DNA of 64,000 nucleotides from Calliphora vicina (Eukaryota > Arthropoda > Insecta > Diptera > Calliphoridae). The position numbers and the translations under genes were made by a program. Under the pieces are notes generated by a model that saw nothing but the letters and a program-made list of their open reading frames with translations, made no database searches and was not told the DNA's origin. Shown one piece after another: positions 32,195 through 42,887 of the stretch. Numbering within the stretch: position 1 is the stretch's first letter; every line of letters begins with the position of its first letter. The stretch spans positions 134,492,226 to 134,556,225 of the forward strand of contig NC_088780.1 of assembly GCF_958450345.1 (NCBI RefSeq), given 5' to 3'.

Positions 32195-32345
32195 TCCAGG
32201 TCGTGGTGTAGTGTTTAAGACACTAAATTAACAAGCTAAAACGGTTGACGTTCGCGGGATTCAAGTCGTGCCCCATTCGAGTTAGTACTACGTACATAAA
32301 TCGCTTACAAACTACTTTATTGCGAACAAAAATTAGTACTTTTTA
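32195..32345 (+). repeat. tRNA-derived SINE-like head (decayed)
   Basis: ggtcgtggtgtagtgtttaa at 32201 resembles a Pol III A box (TGGTGTAGTG), and 'gttcgcgggattcaagtc' about 45 bp later resembles a B box. It does not fold into a convincing intact tRNA, so a tRNA-derived SINE remnant is the better call. Confidence 0.42.
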
Positions 32346-32602
32346 TGATTCCAGTTCAAGTTCCCATTATTGATCAGCTTATTTTATTAAGTAAAGTTTA
32401 ATATAAAAGTGCATTTTCATAATGCAAATTCAATTTTCTAATACAGTTTTGAAAAATGTTTTGATTTTCACCATTTTTTTTTAATATAATAAAATTGGAA
32501 ATGTTTTGTTTACTAAATTGTTAAATTCATAAATTTTGTTCTAATTTTAAAGATTATTTTATACAAATGTTCCACACATTTTCTCATACTAAAATTGAAT
32601 AC

Positions 32603-32761
32603 ACACACAGAAAACAGATTCGTGATAGCAACCGAATTTGTTGCCAATCGAATGATTCTATTAACTTTCTGTTAATAGAAACCAAAAATTTCTATGTGTG
32701 CAACCGATTCATTCGCTTGGCAACAAATTCGGTTGCTACTACGAATCAGTTTTCTCTGTGC
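32603..32761. mobile_element. ~160-bp MITE with ~50-bp inverted ends
   Basis: cagaaaacagattcgtgata, 'gcaaccgaatttgttgcca' and its inverse 'tggcaacaaattcggttgc', then 'tacgaatcagttttctctgt' form the two arms. No coding capacity; family unknown. Confidence 0.7.
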
Positions 32762-33920
32762 AGGAAAATGTTTGGAACTTGTTGCAAAATCACTAGTTCT
32801 AGAATGACTATAGCCAAAATCACTTCAGATTCTTTGATAACATCCATAGAACTAGTGATATCGCAACTACTTCTAGAACCCGTTCGAAAGAACAATATTG
32901 TTATTCTTAAGAATTCTATAGAGTTTAATGGGAACTAGTTCTTGACTATTTCCATAGAACTCTAACTAGTTCCGAAAAAACTTCATGGAACCTTTAAAAA
33001 AACTTTGAATTTAGTTTAAGAAACAATCAATTTTATTTGTCAAGATAAATTCAATGAAAACTATTGCTCTTTAATATATACATAAGAACGTATAGTATTT
33101 GGACATTAGGCTTTTAAAAAACAGAATTCAATAGAGGTTAAATATATCAAATAATTAATAAGCCAACATTTTAAAATACTTTATTTGCAATCTAATGAAG
33201 TTTACAAATAATTCCGTATCTGGTTCCCAGCACTAGTTTCATGCATGATAATTTCGATTAAAAAACAATGATGGAAGAACTGGTTCTAGAACCGTTCTTA
33301 AAAAGGTGTGTTAGCGTTATCTATTGCTTCCGTAAAACTAATTCCGAGGGTCGCAATTCCAAGCAAACTGGTTCCAGAATCGTTCCCAGGAAGGAGCTCG
33401 GGCTTCGTAACGATTCCATATAACTTGTTCCGAAGGTGACAAGTTTATTTCGTCATGAAGAAACCAGTTGAACCATTTTCCAAAAAAATTAACTGAGAGC
33501 CAAAAACCTAAGTCTGTTGTCAGAAACCTAATTCATGAGAATGTATTGCATGTATTTTGTATCACTCGTATGTGTTAAAAGAGAGTAATATTTTACTCTC
33601 TCCTTTCGTTCTATGCGTTATTCTATGTTCTGTTCTATAAATTAAATTCTACCACAAATAAAATTAAGTGTCAAAAATTTATAAAAAATATTTTTTTTCG
33701 TTTACTGCAAAGTAATCAAAAAATTTGCCAAATGTGTAGAAATGTAATAAAGTGGTTCGGTCCGTATTTAGTCGAAAAATCAAAGTTAAAATTTAAAGTA
33801 TTTTGATGTGTTTAATTCTCTCACAAGTATGTTGACTTCACATATCGCAAGTACGTGTGAAGAGAGTAATTATTGTTACTCTCAGTTGCGCCTCTAGTTG
33901 TACCCTATGCAGTAGACCTT
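32762..33920. other. Intergenic repeat-rich stretch, no gene seen
   Basis: 32790-33430 contains repeated 'actagttc(t/c)agaa', 'aactagttc' and 'ggttccagaa' motifs, suggesting an old internally repetitive element. 33483-33620 and 33820-33905 share 'agagagtaat' and 'actctc' sequences with fragments at 24960 and 40290. No coherent coding sequence. Confidence 0.4.
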
Positions 33921-34439
33921 TATGTTTCAGAATAATTTTTTTTGCGCTGTTAACTAAACATTTCACATATTATTACAGTAAAAACAAATGCCAGAATCAA
34001 AAGGGTAAAAAGTTACGAAAAATGCATTTGCAATAAGAATGCACTTTTATATTAAAATATGGGCAATACCACGAGTATGACAACCAAGACTGAAAAATCA
34101 AAAACCATTCAAACTCTTTTGCAAGATGGTTTAAATAGGATTTTACTATGTGAAGGTATTTAGAGCTTATTACAACATTTTAAGGGCAAAAATAATAGTT
34201 TAAACTGACAATATTTAATTTTTTAATTTAATTTGTATTATGTTTTTGGCTAAGATGGCGGCGAAAACAAAGAACACAATTAGCATGTAGTATGAAATGA
34301 ATTGGACTCTGATGTTTTTTTTTGCTATTATCACCTTGGTGTTTGAAACCGAATATATGTATATTTTGTTATTTATTTTTTAGTTTTTGAATATATTATA
34401 TTTACAGAATATATACTGTTTTACTATAAGAAAAAAATC

Positions 34440-34835
34440 TGTCGCGTACGATATGTCACGAACGATATTAAATTTGATTTATTATAAAATCACCAAAAGA
34501 TTGTTTTCATTTAAATATGACGGATTGTAGAGGAGAAATATGTTGTTTAGTCTAATAAATTAAAAGAAAAAATAACGCCTCTCACTATTCGCACATTTTA
34601 GCATATTTTTATATGTACCTCAAAATTTCGTCCGTTTTATGGCACATACGATATACCTTTATTTCGCTCGATATTTTGGACAACAATATTTCGAAAGTAC
34701 TTATTATTTTTTTAAAATATAGTACTCTCTGAATAGAACATAGAGACCAACTTATTTTTCAGAGACTCTTATTATTGCAAAATCTATTCTACTTCATAGG
34801 CGTACAAATGTCACGTACGATGACATGAAATTGCC
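34440..34835 (-). repeat. 'CGTACGTGACA' repeat element, copy 3 (uninterrupted)
   Basis: Reverse-orientation copy of 1903-2880 without the DINE-like insertion: 'acgatattaaatttgattta' at 34461, 'gctcgatattttggacaaca' at 34667 and 'gcgtacaaatgtcacgtacg' at 34800, ending in 'gacatgaaattgcc'. Length is about 395 bp. Confidence 0.75.
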
Positions 34836-34847
34836 ATATGACTGGTC

Positions 34848-34992
34848 TATGGGGGTGCCCCGATAGACCAATCGATAGTGTGCTGAACTATTAATCTGAG
34901 CGTTGCGGGTTCGATTCCCGCCAGAGACTCTGGGTTTATCTGTAGACAAGCAAAACGCTTCGCAGTTTGTGTTTGTTATTAAAAAAAAAAAG
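34848..34992 (+). mobile_element. tRNA-derived SINE with poly(A) tail
   Basis: gatagaccaatcgatagtgt (34861) is an A-box-like region and 'gcgggttcgattcccgcc' (34905-34922) a near-perfect B box/T-arm hairpin. A ~55-bp non-tRNA body follows, then an A-run at 34981-34991. The A-box to B-box distance (~40 bp) fits Pol III promoters. The acceptor stem does not pair, so a functional tRNA is unlikely. Confidence 0.68.
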
Positions 34993-35072
34993 TTATATAA
35001 GGAGAACATAATAAACTTTCATAAGGTTCCCGAATCAAAAAAATCGTTCCACAGATTTACAAGATATCAATA

Positions 35073-35272
35073 CATAATTGGTCAATTCACAAGGTCTCTT
35101 ATCATGTTATATTGTCATAATGTCCTAATATTTCACAATGGATTTTATTGCTTTTCAAGCAAAAAATGCTATGCTATGCCGAATGTCTAAGAGTCGGTTA
35201 AGCCGAGCCTCCGAGTCGTGATACATATATTAAGACAATATGACTGATAAGAGAACTTATGAATTGACCAAA
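35073..35272. mobile_element. 200-bp MITE with TTGGTCAATTCA inverted ends
   Basis: aattggtcaattcacaaggt plus 'ctcttatca' and 'atattgtc' at the left pair with 'gacaatatgactgataagag' plus 'aacttatgaattgaccaaa' at the right, about 40 bp with few mismatches. The centre has no known feature. Confidence 0.7.
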
Positions 35273-35465
35273 TATTTTATGCTTTGTCGAATTTTGTACA
35301 ATATTCTGAATGATACAAACCAAAAAAATAATAAACTAAAATAAATTTATTTTTTGTATGAGAAACCTGGTGAAATTTTTATGAAAATTCTTGTCTCGGA
35401 CTTTAAAAGGGTAGAAATTTATCAAAAATGCATCAGAATTGTATTATGAATGCAAAAATATTACA

Positions 35466-35594
35466 GTCCAATTATGAAAAACAAAATCCCCGGGAGTTTT
35501 TTCCCTTTTCGTTTCTTTAACATAGAATTTGAATAGGAAAAATGAGAAAAGGGAAAAAACTCCCGGGGATGTTTTTTTTCCATAATTGGGCTTA
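35466..35594. mobile_element. ~130-bp CCCGGG-hairpin MITE
   Basis: The arms 'ccaattatgaaaaacaaaat' plus 'ccccgggagttttttccctt' and the inverse 'aagggaaaaaactcccgggg' plus 'ttttccataattggg' make a strong hairpin with a ~30-bp loop. Confidence 0.75.
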
Positions 35595-35599
35595 GTTTT

Positions 35600-37700
35600 T
35601 AGCTCCTAAATTTAAAGAATTTATAATAACCCTTCACATGGTTTCTGAAGAACAAGGGTAAATTATTGGGTGTATACGGTCGAGTGAATGATGAACATTT
35701 ATAATGATTGCATTCGATAACTATGGAGTTTTTGCTCGAAAGCTAAGAAACATTCGAAATTTAATTCGATTACTAATGCTAGAATTAGCATCCAGCATTT
35801 AATGCAAACAGTTGGGGGAGACCATTGCAAATACAACAATTTAAGGCTTCTCGTGTGCATTTTGTTATTGGATTGCTGTGAAATTTTTGCATTTGTCTGT
35901 TCGTACTTAATACAGAACTCCGCCAATGTATAAAACATACAAATTTGAAAGAGTTTCTTCTCGAAACGAGTTACAAAATGCGCCCCTGCATTTACAAACA
36001 CACTGACATACAGTATTTCTGAAAAACTATTAGCTGAAATCATTATCTTTTGGAACTATTCATAACAAAATATAGTGGACCTAAACAAATTAAATAAATT
36101 ACGAATTTAGCACGTACATATATGTATGTAAGTTTTCTAAATAAGTTGTTTCAAAACATCTATTCATAAATGAAAATATCAATTATGTATTTCGAATCGA
36201 ATCGAATTTGCCAATTAACCGCACGAATAACAAGATACGAAGGTTCGAGTTTTAAACTCTTTATTAAAAGTTTTTTTTTTAATTATAAATTATTTTATAA
36301 GACCCCATAATAAACATCGATTACACATATTATTAACTGACAATTCAACTTCAAACTTAGTTGCTAATGACAAACGACTTCTTTATCATACTCACGTTAT
36401 TTATTTGGCATCACTAACTTAAGTTGTACAAAAATGTTTAATTATTTATTTAAATGATATTTGTAAATGTACTATTTGTATTTTATAAAATAATTAAGAT
36501 TTACCACCTAAATACTACTCGTGTAATAATTTTAACAAATCAAATTGAATGAAATCCTATTTTTTAATAAATGTATAGAACAGCTAGTTTTTAAAAAAAA
36601 ATAAAATCAAATTAACATTAACAATAAAAAATAAAACATAAATGTGTTAAAGCAAATATAAGTATGTGTTTGGAAATTTATTATAAAATATTAATTATAA
36701 AGGTAAAGACTGGATATTTTTTTAACTTAAGAAGAATTAAGAATTGGTATTTTTGATATTAACTGGAAAAACGATATTTTCGTTCACTACGTATTGTAAG
36801 TGACAATTAGAGTTGTCAAATATTCGTCATATTCTAAAAACCGGTCTTCGAATAATTCGAAAAAGCTTAATTTTTAAAAAAATTATTGAAACAAATTAAA
36901 AAATCGTTCAGTCATTTTTTTTAGCCTTTTTATTTTCATTTAGCCATTTTTATGACTAAATCAAAACTTATATATTTACTCTAATGATCTGAAATTTTTG
37001 CTGTTGAAAATTAGTAAAATCAGCTCAAAAAAATTGGCAGAAATATCATGACAAAAAATTAACTAAAAATGTTGAACCAGTAAACAATACAAATTGTTGG
37101 AACCATCCATAAATTCTTTAAAATTGCTCTAGTTCTCAAATTATGTATATCTTAAAATTTTTTTTAAAATACGCATTCAAAATACATATTGTATTCAACG
37201 GCCAAAACTCTGTAACTTTTGAAACGATTGAGATATTTTTGTATTTTTTTAATGTACAGATAACTTCTTGAACACCTATAGTTAAATGGTCATAAAATCA
37301 TATACATATTAGACTCATAAATATAAGCAGGCAAAATAAAAACGACTACAAAGATTTAAATTAAAATGCCATAACTAATATAGAGAAAATTGGAGTTATT
37401 TGAATAAAAATTGTTAATATAAATGTTAATGTTTTACGCGCGGGTCCGGGCGTTTTTAAAATTATATATATGTATGTGGTTAAAGAGAATACTTTTAACT
37501 TTATCTGGGCGATGTATTTTTGGATCCTTAAAAGTTAGGTTCCTCTAAAATTAAAATTTTACGTAAATATAGTACTTTATAAAATATTTTATTTTAAATT
37601 TTTTAAATTTAAAAATAGAAACCGCTTAATGATTCCTAGCATTGGCAAAACAATAGAAACTTTAAAATGTCTACAATAAAGGAGACTAAAACATTAATGG
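35600..37700. other. Intergenic AT-rich sequence, no gene seen
   Basis: An open stretch on the minus strand at 35699-36043 (114 codons) has no recognisable domain and AT-biased, compositionally random residues. 36190-36240 holds 'cgaatcgaatcgaatttgcc'. Short stretches near 36835 (attctaaaaaccggtc) and 37430 (acgcgcgggtccgggcg) are probably repeat edges. Confidence 0.4.
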
Positions 37701-37863
37701 GTCGATTATGGATGGCAACCGAACTCTAGTTGCGTTGTCAGTTGCCTAAATGTTATTACAGATGGCAACTGGCAGCATCATTTTCTGTTGGCAAATGGCA
37801 ACCAGAAATTTGTGGTTGCCCTCTGGCAACGCAACTGAAGTTCGATTGCCATCCATAATCGAC
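37701..37863. mobile_element. MITE with TCGATTATGGATGGCAACCG ends, copy 1
   Basis: gtcgattatggatggcaacc at the left and 'gccatccataatcgac' at the right are inverted. The interior has several GGCAAC/GTTGCC repeats ('gttgtcagttgcct', 'ttgccctctggcaacg'). Confidence 0.75.
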
Positions 37864-38401
37864 ACATAAGAATATGTAAAAAAGGTATGTAAAAAACACC
37901 ATTATTTTAAGATTTTTTTTTTTATTATTTTGATATTTATTTTGCTAATTGTTTTCACAAAATATTTTTTTCAATAGTTAGTAAAAATGGTTATAATTTA
38001 GCTTAAGCTATCATTCAACGGTCTTTCATTAAGCGCTTCCTATCTTTAATAGTCAAGATTTCAGAAAATTTAAAATCTCTAATAGGTACTAAACGATAGA
38101 CAGGTATTATAAAAACTCAACATTTGGACGTAAAACAATTCCAAGAGTTTATGAGAGTTTAAGAAAATCCTAAAAATTAAATTAGTTCTCAAACTTTGAA
38201 AATTTGGCTGGGGCCGAATTACCGTAAAATCGATCGTAATTTTCTTATTTGAGACTACGGCATTCGATACTTGGTTGCGATTGCTATCCGAGAAACATTC
38301 TCATTTCTAAAAAAAACTTTCTGCTCGTATACAATATTCCAAAGAACATTGAATCTGGTCGAGACAGAAATGTAATATTGTTCCCTTTTCGGATGAATCC
38401 A

Positions 38402-38521
38402 AATGAGGAGCCGCAGAACAAAAGGTACTTTTTTGAAAATTTAAAAACCCACATATAAAAATACCAAAAAATCAATTTGAAAAAAAATCGAAAAATGTCC
38501 TTTTTATTCTGCAGCTCCTCA
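38402..38521. mobile_element. MITE with TGAGGAGCCGCAGAA ends, copy 2
   Basis: tgaggagccgcagaacaaaa and 'tattctgcagctcctca' are inverted, with a poly-A/T interior ('aaaaatcaatttgaaaaaa'). Related to 30202-30360. Confidence 0.65.
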
Positions 38522-39299
38522 AATACAATTTAAGAGGCAGTTATGGGAAAATATTTCTAAAAGAGTCTGGGACTGTTTTTCTAGGCTCCAAATCATATCA
38601 CAAAAAATACTATGACTGGAATCTGATGCAGATCCTTTTTAAACGATGTTATGTATCCAATGGATATCCAAATATTTGGGTGTACATATGTATATATAAA
38701 ATACATATGTATATATTTAATACTTTAGTATTAAATTTACTAAAACATACCTTTTTCGAAAGTCTTTAAAAAAATTTATTGGGAAATTTCGGGAATTTAT
38801 ATAAAAGTTTTCTACTTTATTTACAGTATTATTTCCGTACAGATCCATTGCCAATCAAATGATTCAATCATATCCTTAGATTTGTTCGGTACTAGCAATA
38901 GGAAATCAGTTGACACTGAAGACTTTAGATTTAAATAAGCTAATTTGTGTCACCCCAACTAAAAATGTTTAGCCACAACAGAATTTGGTAATTTAATAAA
39001 AACATTCTCGTTCGAAAAGAGTTTAATAAAAGCATATAGGTTAGGTTCCATTGGCAGCCAAACATCAAGGAATTCACTTGTGTCCATTCGAAACAGATCC
39101 CATTGTGATACCCAAGAAGTAAACAGTAGTTCGACATGTGTTCCAATTATAAAGTATCCTGTAATAAAAGACAAAAAAAATAGCCTAATTTGCTCACGAA
39201 AGAATTCTATAAGTAGATTCGTCCTGCCAGCATCGTATACGGCCAGGTCGACCTCGCGATTACACATGTGGATTCATTAGTCTCATATAGTTTCAGCTG

Positions 39300-39461
39300 T
39301 CGATTATGGATGGCAACCGAACTTCAGTTTCGTTGCCAGAGGGCAACCACAAATTTCTGGTTGCCATTTGGCAACAGAAAATGATGCTGCCAGTTGCCAT
39401 CTGTAATACCATTTAGGCAACTGACGAACGCAACTGAACTTCGGTTGCCATCCACAATCGA
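39300..39461. mobile_element. MITE with TCGATTATGGATGGCAACCG ends, copy 2
   Basis: tcgattatggatggcaaccg at 39300 and 'ttgccatccacaatcga' ending 39461. The internal order of 'gaaaatgatgctgccagttg' shows it is inverted relative to copy 1 at 37701. Confidence 0.75.
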
Positions 39462-39708
39462 TCCATTAGATTTAGCAAGGAAAGTACCAGAAAAGGGAAT
39501 CGTCAGCCATCATCGTTCCCCTTCTGGCCAATTAGTCTGCTATACAATTACCCTGATTTCCATCGTGTCCTAGAATGTCTCGCTATCCCGGATACCCGGC
39601 TTTCCTTGGTTAACCTAGATGTCGTGATGCTTCAGTAAATATACAGTAAATACATCTCCAGATATACGATAATACCTCAGCCAGTTGGACGCACGTTTTA
39701 TTCATCCA

Positions 39709-39836
39709 TATCGTGGTTGGCGTAAACGTCATACGCCTACGACAGTTTCGTACTAGATTAAAGAAACAGTTTGTATTTTATTTTTAATCTAGTACGAAAC
39801 TGTCGTAGGCGTATGACGTTTACGCCAACCACGATA
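39709..39836. repeat. Perfect 54-bp inverted repeat around a 20-bp loop
   Basis: 39709-39762 (tatcgtggttggcgtaaacg and onward to tactagattaaa) is the exact reverse complement of 39783-39836. The loop is 'gaaacagtttgtattttatt'. It is immediately followed by ggggtgattg. It is probably the core of a short foldback MITE; the perfect pairing suggests a recent insertion. Confidence 0.9.
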
Positions 39837-39839
39837 GGG

Positions 39840-41100
39840 GTGATTGTTATGTTTTTACCTTTTATTAAAGGTGGTTTATTTCCTTTAAATAATTGCAAAT
39901 AAAAGCGATTGGTAGTTTAAAAATTGTAACAACTCTTTTTTTTATTTAAATTTACACAACAATCTCTCTTTTAATACACACACTTTATAATTTACATGAA
40001 TACACAAGTCTGTAATTCAAATGGAATTGTAGACCCTAAAAAAATCAAATGGATTTTGCCACTTTTTTGAAATTTGAACATATTGATCCCTATTTTGGTA
40101 CTTTTGAAGAACCTAAAACGAAATCGATCGGAATTGAAAACATTCCGAACAAAATGTGTGACAGGCATGATAGTATTTCGTTGTTGTATGAGAAATATGA
40201 GTTGTTGTTTTTTAGTTGGATACAACGTAGTGTGTCTCGTCTCTATTTATAATACTCTATGGCAACTACCTTATGGTTGAACTAGAGGCGCAACTAAGAC
40301 TTAGGTTTTTTGACTCTTAGTAACGCTTCTATCAGGGGGCTTACTACGTAAATCAATCCGTAAACGAAAATGTTCGAAATTGTGTACTAAATACATTATA
40401 ATTCGAAACGATTTCCTTTCGAATCGTATTAGGGAGTAACCTCCCAGGCCTGTTCTGAAATCCACGTGATTTCAAATCACTAATCGTTTTTAAATCACAC
40501 ACGTGATTAGTGCCTGTTCTGGATCACAAGGAAACATTGTTCAAAAAAAATATTGTTGCCATTCAAGCTTTAATATTTTTAAGTTTTCACAAAAAACTAT
40601 AAAAATTGTTGACTGTTATCAAAATAACTTTTGAAAATAAATTTGTTTTGATTTTTAATAGTTAGATATTTTGTATAAATGAAATTTTATTTTTCGTCAA
40701 ATTAAGCTTTGTATTGTCCAACAACAAAATCAGAAATAGAAAATCACAAAAATTAACTAACTTTTTGCTGCAAAAGACACCTAAACATTTTTAATTTTTG
40801 TTTTTTTTTAATAAAATATCTAATTTTAATACATAAATTATTAAAGAACACATCAAATTATGCATTTAAGAAATTTCCCCAGCAAAGTGTTTACAAAAAT
40901 AAGCAAGTGATTTGAAATCGACAGCCCCTTAGCTGAACGTTTTAAAATCACAAAATTATGTGCCACTTTTGTAAAATGCGAATTGCAAAACATGCAGAAT
41001 ATGCTACAATTAAGAACTAGAACACATAATTATTTTTCAAAAAAATTTCAATATATATTTCGTTTGTTTGTTGTTGTTTTATGCTTTTAATTCAAAATTC
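39840..41100. other. Intergenic sequence, repeat fragments only
   Basis: 40265-40330 resembles fragments at 33480-33920 (ttgaactagaggcgcaacta, 'cttaggttttt'). 40448-40530 and 40905-40930 contain 'cctgttctg', 'acgtgattt' and 'tgatttgaaatcgacagccc', likely ends of an old repeat. No coding sequence. Confidence 0.4.
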
Positions 41101-42384
41101 ACAAGTTTTTATTTATTATTTTAATTTCAATTTGATGGTTTTATAATTTTTTTGTATAAAAAAGGAAAGTAAATTTAGTTTGTATTATTTATTTTACTTT
41201 TTTTTTTTGTTTGTTTGCTTGCTTGAGTTTTTCATGTTGTTATATTTTTATTGTAAATTATTGATGATAAAATTAATAGAAACAAAAACAGTAATATAAT
41301 AATAAACACATGATTTGAGTTTAAAGAAAAAGTAAAAGTAAAAACGAAAATATTACAATTTTAATAGAGAAAAATATGCTAAACAATTTAAATAAAAAAA
41401 AAAAATGTTAAATATTGTTGTAACATACAAGACATGTTTCCTTTTTTATTTTGTTTTTAAACATGATTATTTCTTTGTTAGTTCAGTATTCATTTTTTTG
41501 TTGATTTTTTATAAAGATTTTTTTCAATATTTTTTTTTTTGTTTTGTTTTGTTCATTCTTCATACAAATATTTTGTTGTTGTTGAAGTTGTAAAGAGAAA
41601 ATATATTTCATATATATATATAAAAAAAGATAATTCTCATTTTGATGAAGAGTTGGACAGACAAGATAGACCTTTAGATGACACAGATACGCAACCTAGC
41701 CGACAGCTCAGCTGTCGGAAAAGCGTATTGCATCATCGTGTTAATCTTTCCCCCCACTACTTTCAAATGAAAATAATTTCTTTTTAAACAAATAAATTAC
41801 GATTATAAATGGTGATGGATATTTGGAGATCGCATAAGTGGCGTTTGTGATTGAGTAATATACAAATATTAAAAAAAAAATTAAGAAAAATTACATTATT
41901 TTAATTACATAAAATATTTAACAATAATATTGAGCAGGAAATTATTGAGAAAAACATCATACAAGTAAAGTGGCATTTTCCCAACAACTCCCTGCACAGG
42001 AGTATTAAAATAAAATCAGATCTATATAACAAATGCATTGAGAAAAAGCTAAATAAACAGCACAGCGCGCGCAATTTTAGCTGCCATGAAATTAAATTTA
42101 AGAAAACTCCAAAAACCGTTAATTTAAAAATATTGGAGAGATTTTATGGAAATAAAAAACTAGGCGACACGAATCTATTTAAACTATATTTATAAAAGCA
42201 GTATGTGAGAGAAGAACTTGATGAAGACAAAAAATATATAGTAGGAATGATGAAACACCTGAGAGAGCAGCATAGTACCAACACAACGCTAAACAATCAG
42301 TGAATCATCATCCAAAGCTATAACGCACGATTCCAAATATCCAAACCAAAAGTACAGCCGTTTTAAAACAGCCCGCATCTCACA
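41100..42384 (-). other. Probable 3' UTR/downstream region of the MTHFSD-like gene
   Basis: This stretch follows the stop on the minus strand and lacks recognisable transposon ends. It contains several TTTATT on the plus strand (AATAAA on the minus strand), for example near 41109 and 41185. A short perfect inverted repeat, cgacagctcagctgtcg, lies at 41700-41716. No coding sequence was found on either strand. Confidence 0.35.
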
Positions 42385-42887
42385 CTATACCGTAGTGGTA
42401 TCGACAGACTCAATACGTGCTGAGCTAGCATCTCCGCCAGTAGCTGGATCTCCACCGCCATTAACGGCGCCACCAGCTCCAGCAGTAACTGCTTCTGCTC
42501 CTGGTCCTACTGCAGCAGCTGCATTACTTTTTGCTTTGTCACTGTGTTTGATCAATTCCACCTTCAAGTTGACAACCTTGGTTGCTTTGGGGGTGGCATC
42601 AGCAGCCTCCTCGGTTTTTTGTACCTCGGTTTTTTGTTCCTCTGTTTTATGTTCCTCGGTTTTTTGTTCCTCGGTTTTTTGTTCCTGTTGCTCACCACCA
42701 GCATCACCAGCAGCTCCACCCTCTTCACCATTGGTGGCAGCAGGGCTGGTTTTGTCATTTTTATTATCACTGGGTGTGATAGTCAAGGAGAGATCGTTCA
42801 AAGCTTCCAGCACTTTGTTCATGTCATCTTCAGTGCTGGGTTGGCCATTACGATTGCCGAAATGCAAATAACAGCGACCATATTGTC
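42385..42887 (-). CDS. MTHFSD: MTHFSD-like terminal exon: end of RRM and low-complexity tail
   Basis: Acceptor ttttctag abuts 42887 and the stop TAG is at 42387-42385. QYGRCYLHFGNRNGQPSTED, then DMNKVLEALNDLSLT completes the RRM, with YLHF as the RNP1-like strand. A tail follows with five imperfect QKTEE/HKTEE repeats (about 42615-42690), an Ala/Gly-rich stretch and a DTTTV C-terminus. The repeats are 15-bp DNA repeats, so length polymorphism is likely. Confidence 0.9.

Noticed and set aside
34851..34930. tRNA gene
   Set aside because: The B-box/T arm is good but the acceptor stem does not pair and a poly(A)-tailed body follows, so a SINE is more likely.
35699..36043. 114-codon minus-strand open stretch
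   Set aside because: No domain, no splice context, AT-random composition, in an intergenic region.
39709..39836. Rho-independent-style terminator
   Set aside because: The host is a eukaryote; the hairpin is far longer than a terminator and has no link to a transcript end.
42395..42871. 158-codon Ala/Ser/Pro/Cys-rich plus-strand open stretch
   Set aside because: Antisense shadow of the MTHFSD terminal exon, including its KTEE repeats; no splice or homology support.
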